From Corynespora cassiicola (Eukaryota; Ascomycota; Dothideomycetes; Pleosporales; Corynesporascaceae): a stretch of 64,000 nt of DNA. This document shows positions 60,601 through 64,000 of the stretch, piece by piece. Both the position numbers and the translations under genes were made by a program. The stretch spans positions 186,001 through 250,000 of the forward strand of contig JAEUWY010000015.1 of NCBI GenBank assembly GCA_022059125.1, in the 5' to 3' direction. Below the pieces are notes generated by a model. That model did not search any database. It worked only from the letters and a program-made list of their open reading frames with translations, and was not told where the DNA came from. Each line of letters starts with the position of its first letter. Position 1 is the first letter of the stretch.

Positions 60601-61516
60601 CAAGGAAATCCTCTGGCCGTTTCCCAGCTAATAGGTTCCTTTCTTCGACGGTGCTCAAATAGAAACTTCCGACTTTCAAAGTTTCCCATACGAGAAGTCC
60701 AAACGAATAGACATCCGCAGCTCTATACTCGACGAATGATCCGCTAGTTGTAAACGCAACTTCTGGCCCTATTTCTGGGGCATTGTATACAGTTGTTCCG
60801 GTATACTGGTACACGTGACCATTGGCCTCATCTCTGGTCAGGCATGAACCAAAATCAGCTAGCTTTGCCACCCATGGCACGTAGGAATCACCAAATGTAT
60901 AGCCGAGGGACTCGGTGCGCTGGTATACCAAGACGTTGCTCGCCTTGAGGTCTCCATGTATGATGTCGCTTTCGTGCAGTGCTTTGAGTCCACATGCTAC
61001 ATCTACAACCAATTCATATCTTTCCTGCAAAGTTACGTGCCTTTGAAGCTTGGTCGCTCTCAGGGCCTCCGAAAGCGTGCCGTATTCCGCATATTCCATG
61101 ACAAGAGACGGCGTGGGTTCTCCAACTAGCGCACCCGCCCAGCCGTAGCCGAATATTGATACGATGTGAGGATGGCCCTTGAGTTGTGGATGCAGAATAG
61201 TTCTGAGTTCTCGGAGAAGCGAACTTTCGATCTGGCGTTGTCTGTCCGGCTTTTCTTCAACTCGCATGTATTTGACGGCGACATAATGATCTGCGGGTGG
61301 TTCGACCCTATGGAAAATCTCTCTACGCACATGGAACATGGATCCTGTTCCAAGCGATTTATCTGCCTTCAAGGTGTGCTGAGAGTCCAAGGAAATCTGC
61401 GGGAGCGATTGATATAGTATTGCCAGAACATTGTTGAAATCTTCGTTCGTGTCGGATGAAGGCGTAGCAGACTGCGTCTCGACTCCGGATGAGCTGAAAC
61501 CCCATAAGCTAGACAT
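57611..61516 (-). CDS. Protein kinase with C-terminal ankyrin repeats
   Basis: Three exons (61516-60399, 60368-60053, 60001-57611) keep phase over 1274 residues. Residues about 50-370 are a Ser/Thr or dual-specificity-type kinase with all key residues: Lys of VAVKYM, HGDLKASN (about 187-194), ADFGS and an APE-like NAPEI. A linker of about 100 residues (exon 2) precedes a helical region, then at least seven ankyrin repeats (about 690-1190, e.g. GSPLHWAVRCHNLELAQHL, GRNALHYCALMGNAHIARLLL, ATPLILAAEHGRSEVVHLLLEHGAD). Kinase-ankyrin fusions are a recurring large family in filamentous fungi with mostly unknown roles. Intron 1 would be only 30 bp (60369-60398), so a frame-shifting deletion or two separate genes remain possible. 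Nearby genes suggest signalling of non-self or damage. Confidence 0.75.
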
Positions 61517-62384
61517 CTTGTTGGTGATTTCGGATGGGTTTGAGCCATATGTGAGGTGTCATCCACAAGGCTGAACTCAGCGCGACTCCGCCTAGTGCTT
61601 GGCGTGATGACCAACATCCCGGCTCGCTGCTTTTGGGTGTTGGATTCCCAGCTTCCTTCCACGCTCGTTGCATTTTTCTTTTGATTTCACCCCAGGTTAC
61701 CAGAAATACATAGGGAAGTTTCAATAACAGTCTTGGTACATTTCCCCTAGCTCAGATATGTAGCGCGAGATGACTTTTTTAATAGTGAAAGTTGACTGTG
61801 GAGCCGAAATAGCATTAAGCACTTGGTATGAAATCATGCTAAAGATCGCTTTATTACCTAGGTAGTTTGGGTTCCTTGTTCGGGAAGGCCCAAGGTGAAA
61901 GAGCTCTCATCACGTGAAGACTCACGGGCCGCTGGCTTAGCAAGGTTGGAAAGTCTATGCAGATCGCTCTTACTGTGTTTTGCTCGCCATCACTCCACTA
62001 CTCTTTCTACTTACCACATTGTTGCTCATAGTTCCTGACTTCCTCAAAAATGCGGTGATCAAACCAGCCCGTCTCTATCTTCCTTTCTTCACACAAGATT
62101 CTGCAAACCGATTTTCAATCATCAACACTTCGAGTCGAGCTAAATTGAATTGACAAGACCCACCCCAGAAGGTCCGTACGTTTTATCGTATACTGATGGT
62201 ATCATCATTTAATATACGCCGCCACTAGCATCTCAGCCTGTTGAATCCATCATAAGTAAGTGTCCACTTGTCACACTTTGGCTAATTCGTCCCTTCTCCA
62301 GATTACTTGAAGCAGGTCAAAAGCACGCCTTCACAAAAGGACTCCTCTGGCCCGCAGCGCTATGCACGCTTGCCACCTGTACCT
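61517..62384. other. intergenic region, divergent upstream regions
   Basis: 868 bp without a convincing coding region. It contains a TGTGGAGCCGA word at 61798, also the head of the 55-bp repeat in the pyruvate carboxylase intron, and a clear donor/acceptor pair near 62256-62301 that may mark a 5'-UTR intron of the next gene. Confidence 0.45.
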
Positions 62385-62883
62385 ATGGTGCGCGTTTCAA
62401 ACAAGAAACCCTCAGGCCACCGACATCGTCGAAAACACGATCTCTCCAACTTCGACTCTTCGCCGTTTTCATTCCAACGGCGCCTTTTCGTTAAGACCAG
62501 TTTCCAAAGACAAAGATAAAACACAACTAGAAATTGAACATTCCCGGCTTGTGGTAAAGAGCTTCAATGGCTCCTTCAACGCGTTCTGGCCATGTCCGGC
62601 GCCGCTGAATGGAAAGACTATCATATACACATTCAAATCTCAGGGGACGATGATGCCCCAATTGAGCCCGTATCCAAACGGCTCGACGATATATCAGACG
62701 AGAACACCTTGCGGGGGGAGCAAGTAGATGTTGACGATGGTACGTTTGAATAAACGCTACCAAAAACAGTTTTGACCCTACTTGACTATTCAATGTTTAA
62801 CAGGCATTAGAAATCTGCATCAGCAAGAGAAAGAGACTTCACTCACCGACTCGGAACAAGAGATTTGGCCACAGAGCGGATAG
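62385..62883 (+). CDS. Doubtful small gene, possibly frameshifted
   Basis: The 3' part is well supported: an acidic segment (EWKDYHIHIQISGDDDAPIEPVSK) runs into an intron at about 62739-62803 (GTACGT donor, TTTAACAG acceptor) and a final exon ending in WPQSG and TAG at 62881. The 5' part starts at ATG 62385 (RKHDLSNFDSSPFSF) but is in another frame and hits a stop near 62520. Either an unseen intron joins them or a one-base change has broken the gene. No family is recognised. Coordinates cover the region in which the gene, or its remnant, lies. Confidence 0.35.
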
Positions 62884-63300
62884 TGTTATGTCCTATAACT
62901 TAGAAAGACTTCTCTGAGAACAGGCGCAAGGGGGCTTTGCAGCAAAGTTTTCGGATAGATAGGGACGTTTATCAATACAGAATATGCCCAAATTTTGTGA
63001 ATGAAGTGATTTTCAGGAATGAATTTGAACCTGATGGCGAGGGATCGCATCAATCTATCGCAGCCTCTCGTTAAAGGTATGCACTTATATTGGCATAAGA
63101 ATAACTTCTGGATCATATCAGGGGCTATTTTTTTCTTCTATGTCTGTATAAGAATATGCTTTAAAAGATTTCCTCGTTCAGATTTATGACCTTGTTTGTG
63201 TCTATGTAAAGGCTACACTTAGTCTATGAGAACATAAATTTGCATCGTACATGTTTATCGTAGTCTCTACGCTCTGCAACTACATCAACATAAGAACATA
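62884..63300. other. AT-rich spacer before the terminal repeat
   Basis: About 400 bp of AT-rich sequence with no gene; composition shifts toward the repeat tract that follows. Confidence 0.5.
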
Positions 63301-63334
63301 AGAGCATGTTAAAAATCCTGCCTCCTCCTGCCAT

Positions 63335-63990
63335 ATGACTTTTTCGTATCTAAAAATGAAGGCTCAGAGAACTCATGAGAGCACAAAAACCAGCCTTCAA
63401 AGCTATCCCGAACCCCACACTCTGCGAAAAAACCAATATGACTTTATTTCTAAAACTAAGCACTCACATGTGACCCTTTTCATTTCTAAAAAGGAGGTCA
63501 AAACACAAACATGCGAGCATAAAACTGGCCTTCCACAATCCATGGACTTTACGCCTAGGGTCAACATCAGCACGAGAAATTGTCTGAAAATATCTGGGAG
63601 CAAACTACATGACCCTTTTCGTTTCCAAAAAGGCATCTCCAATGAGCAATATGAGCATAAAACCAGCCTTACAAGATTTATGAAGACCAACCCCTGGGAC
63701 TACATCAGCATGAAAAACCGTCTAAAGTTTCCACTTAAATCAACAAATGACCCTTTTTGCTTATAAAAGCTGCGTTAAACCACATAAATGTCAGCATAAA
63801 AACAAGTAAGCTATATATAATGAGCTCCGCGCGCTAAGTTTCTAAAACATCTTGCGCGAACATCCCGACCTTAAAGAATCTGGAGATGAAAGAAATGTCT
63901 AAAAATCACTGCTATCAGAAGTCATGACCTACTTTTTGTTTAAAACCTGATCGATATTGCGGCAATATCAGCATAAAAACGCAAGCAATA
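63335..63990. repeat. Diverged ~137-bp tandem repeat tract, AT-rich
   Basis: The block ATGACCCTTTTCGTTTCTAAAA recurs, in diverged form, at 63335, 63471, 63609, 63747 and 63924 (spacing 136, 138, 138, 177 bp), with an extra partial copy at 63438. After it comes an AGCATAAAAC-AGCCTT block in each unit, and before it an ACATCAGCAT-AAAACCG block in several. The tract reaches toward the end of the window. The 143-codon ORF inside it is not convincing as a gene. Confidence 0.85.
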
Positions 63991-64000
63991 TTGCTATGGG

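Noticed and set aside
63335..63766. 143-codon ORF in the terminal repeat tract
   Set aside because: Spans diverged tandem repeats, no consistent repeat-protein frame, AT-rich background.
1..64000. tRNA or rRNA genes, CRISPR arrays
   Set aside because: Looked for B-box-like and direct-repeat/spacer patterns by eye; none found. CRISPR is not expected in a fungal nuclear genome.

Overview
This window is nuclear DNA of a filamentous ascomycete. Protein-coding genes carry short introns (mostly 43-85 bp) with GTRNGT-type donors, CTAAC/CTGAC-like branch sites and YAG acceptors. It also holds HET-domain proteins, a DUF6594 protein, a fungal-type C2H2 regulator and kinase/ankyrin proteins, which are typical of Pezizomycotina. 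A Dothideomycete (Pleosporales) is my best guess, from general impression only. Exon junctions below were placed by hand, from splice signals, frame continuity and family motifs.

Layout. (1) 1-3.5 kb: 3' part of an M16 metallopeptidase and a four-TM membrane protein. (2) 4-15.4 kb: an accessory stretch with a HET protein carrying a second, degenerate HET-like unit, a divergent reductase/P450 pair, a secreted sulfatase, and a second HET gene interrupted by one in-frame TAG exactly at the conserved Trp of the ALSYxWG motif. (3) 16-29 kb: a five-gene group that looks like a catabolic cluster: family III CoA-transferase, C2H2 transcription factor, AtuA-like (DUF1446) protein, Baeyer-Villiger-type monooxygenase and alpha/beta hydrolase. 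(4) 29-48.4 kb: a conserved housekeeping block with pyruvate carboxylase, clathrin heavy chain, eIF3j, a Rad60/Esc2-like SUMO-like-domain protein and LSm6, with C/G-rich, microsatellite-laden 2-kb intergenic regions flanking pyruvate carboxylase. (5) 48.9-52.5 kb: two low-complexity proteins of unknown function. (6) 53-62 kb: a signalling island with a caspase-like/pseudokinase fusion, a small SH3-like-looking protein, a DUF6594 membrane protein and a very large protein kinase-ankyrin protein. (7) 62-64 kb: a doubtful small gene, then an AT-rich tract of diverged ~137-bp tandem repeats.

How the genes may work together. In region 3 the monooxygenase (ketone to ester/lactone), the hydrolase (ester cleavage), the CoA-transferase and the AtuA-like protein would make a plausible oxidation-hydrolysis-CoA-activation route under the local C2H2 regulator; this is inference from families and proximity. 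In region 6 a caspase-like protease, a pseudokinase, an active-looking kinase with ankyrin repeats and a membrane protein suggest a cell-death or self/non-self recognition module, together with the two HET genes upstream. The most interesting candidates are the caspase-pseudokinase fusion and its neighbours, the AtuA/BVMO cluster, and the tandem-repeat insertion inside a pyruvate carboxylase intron.
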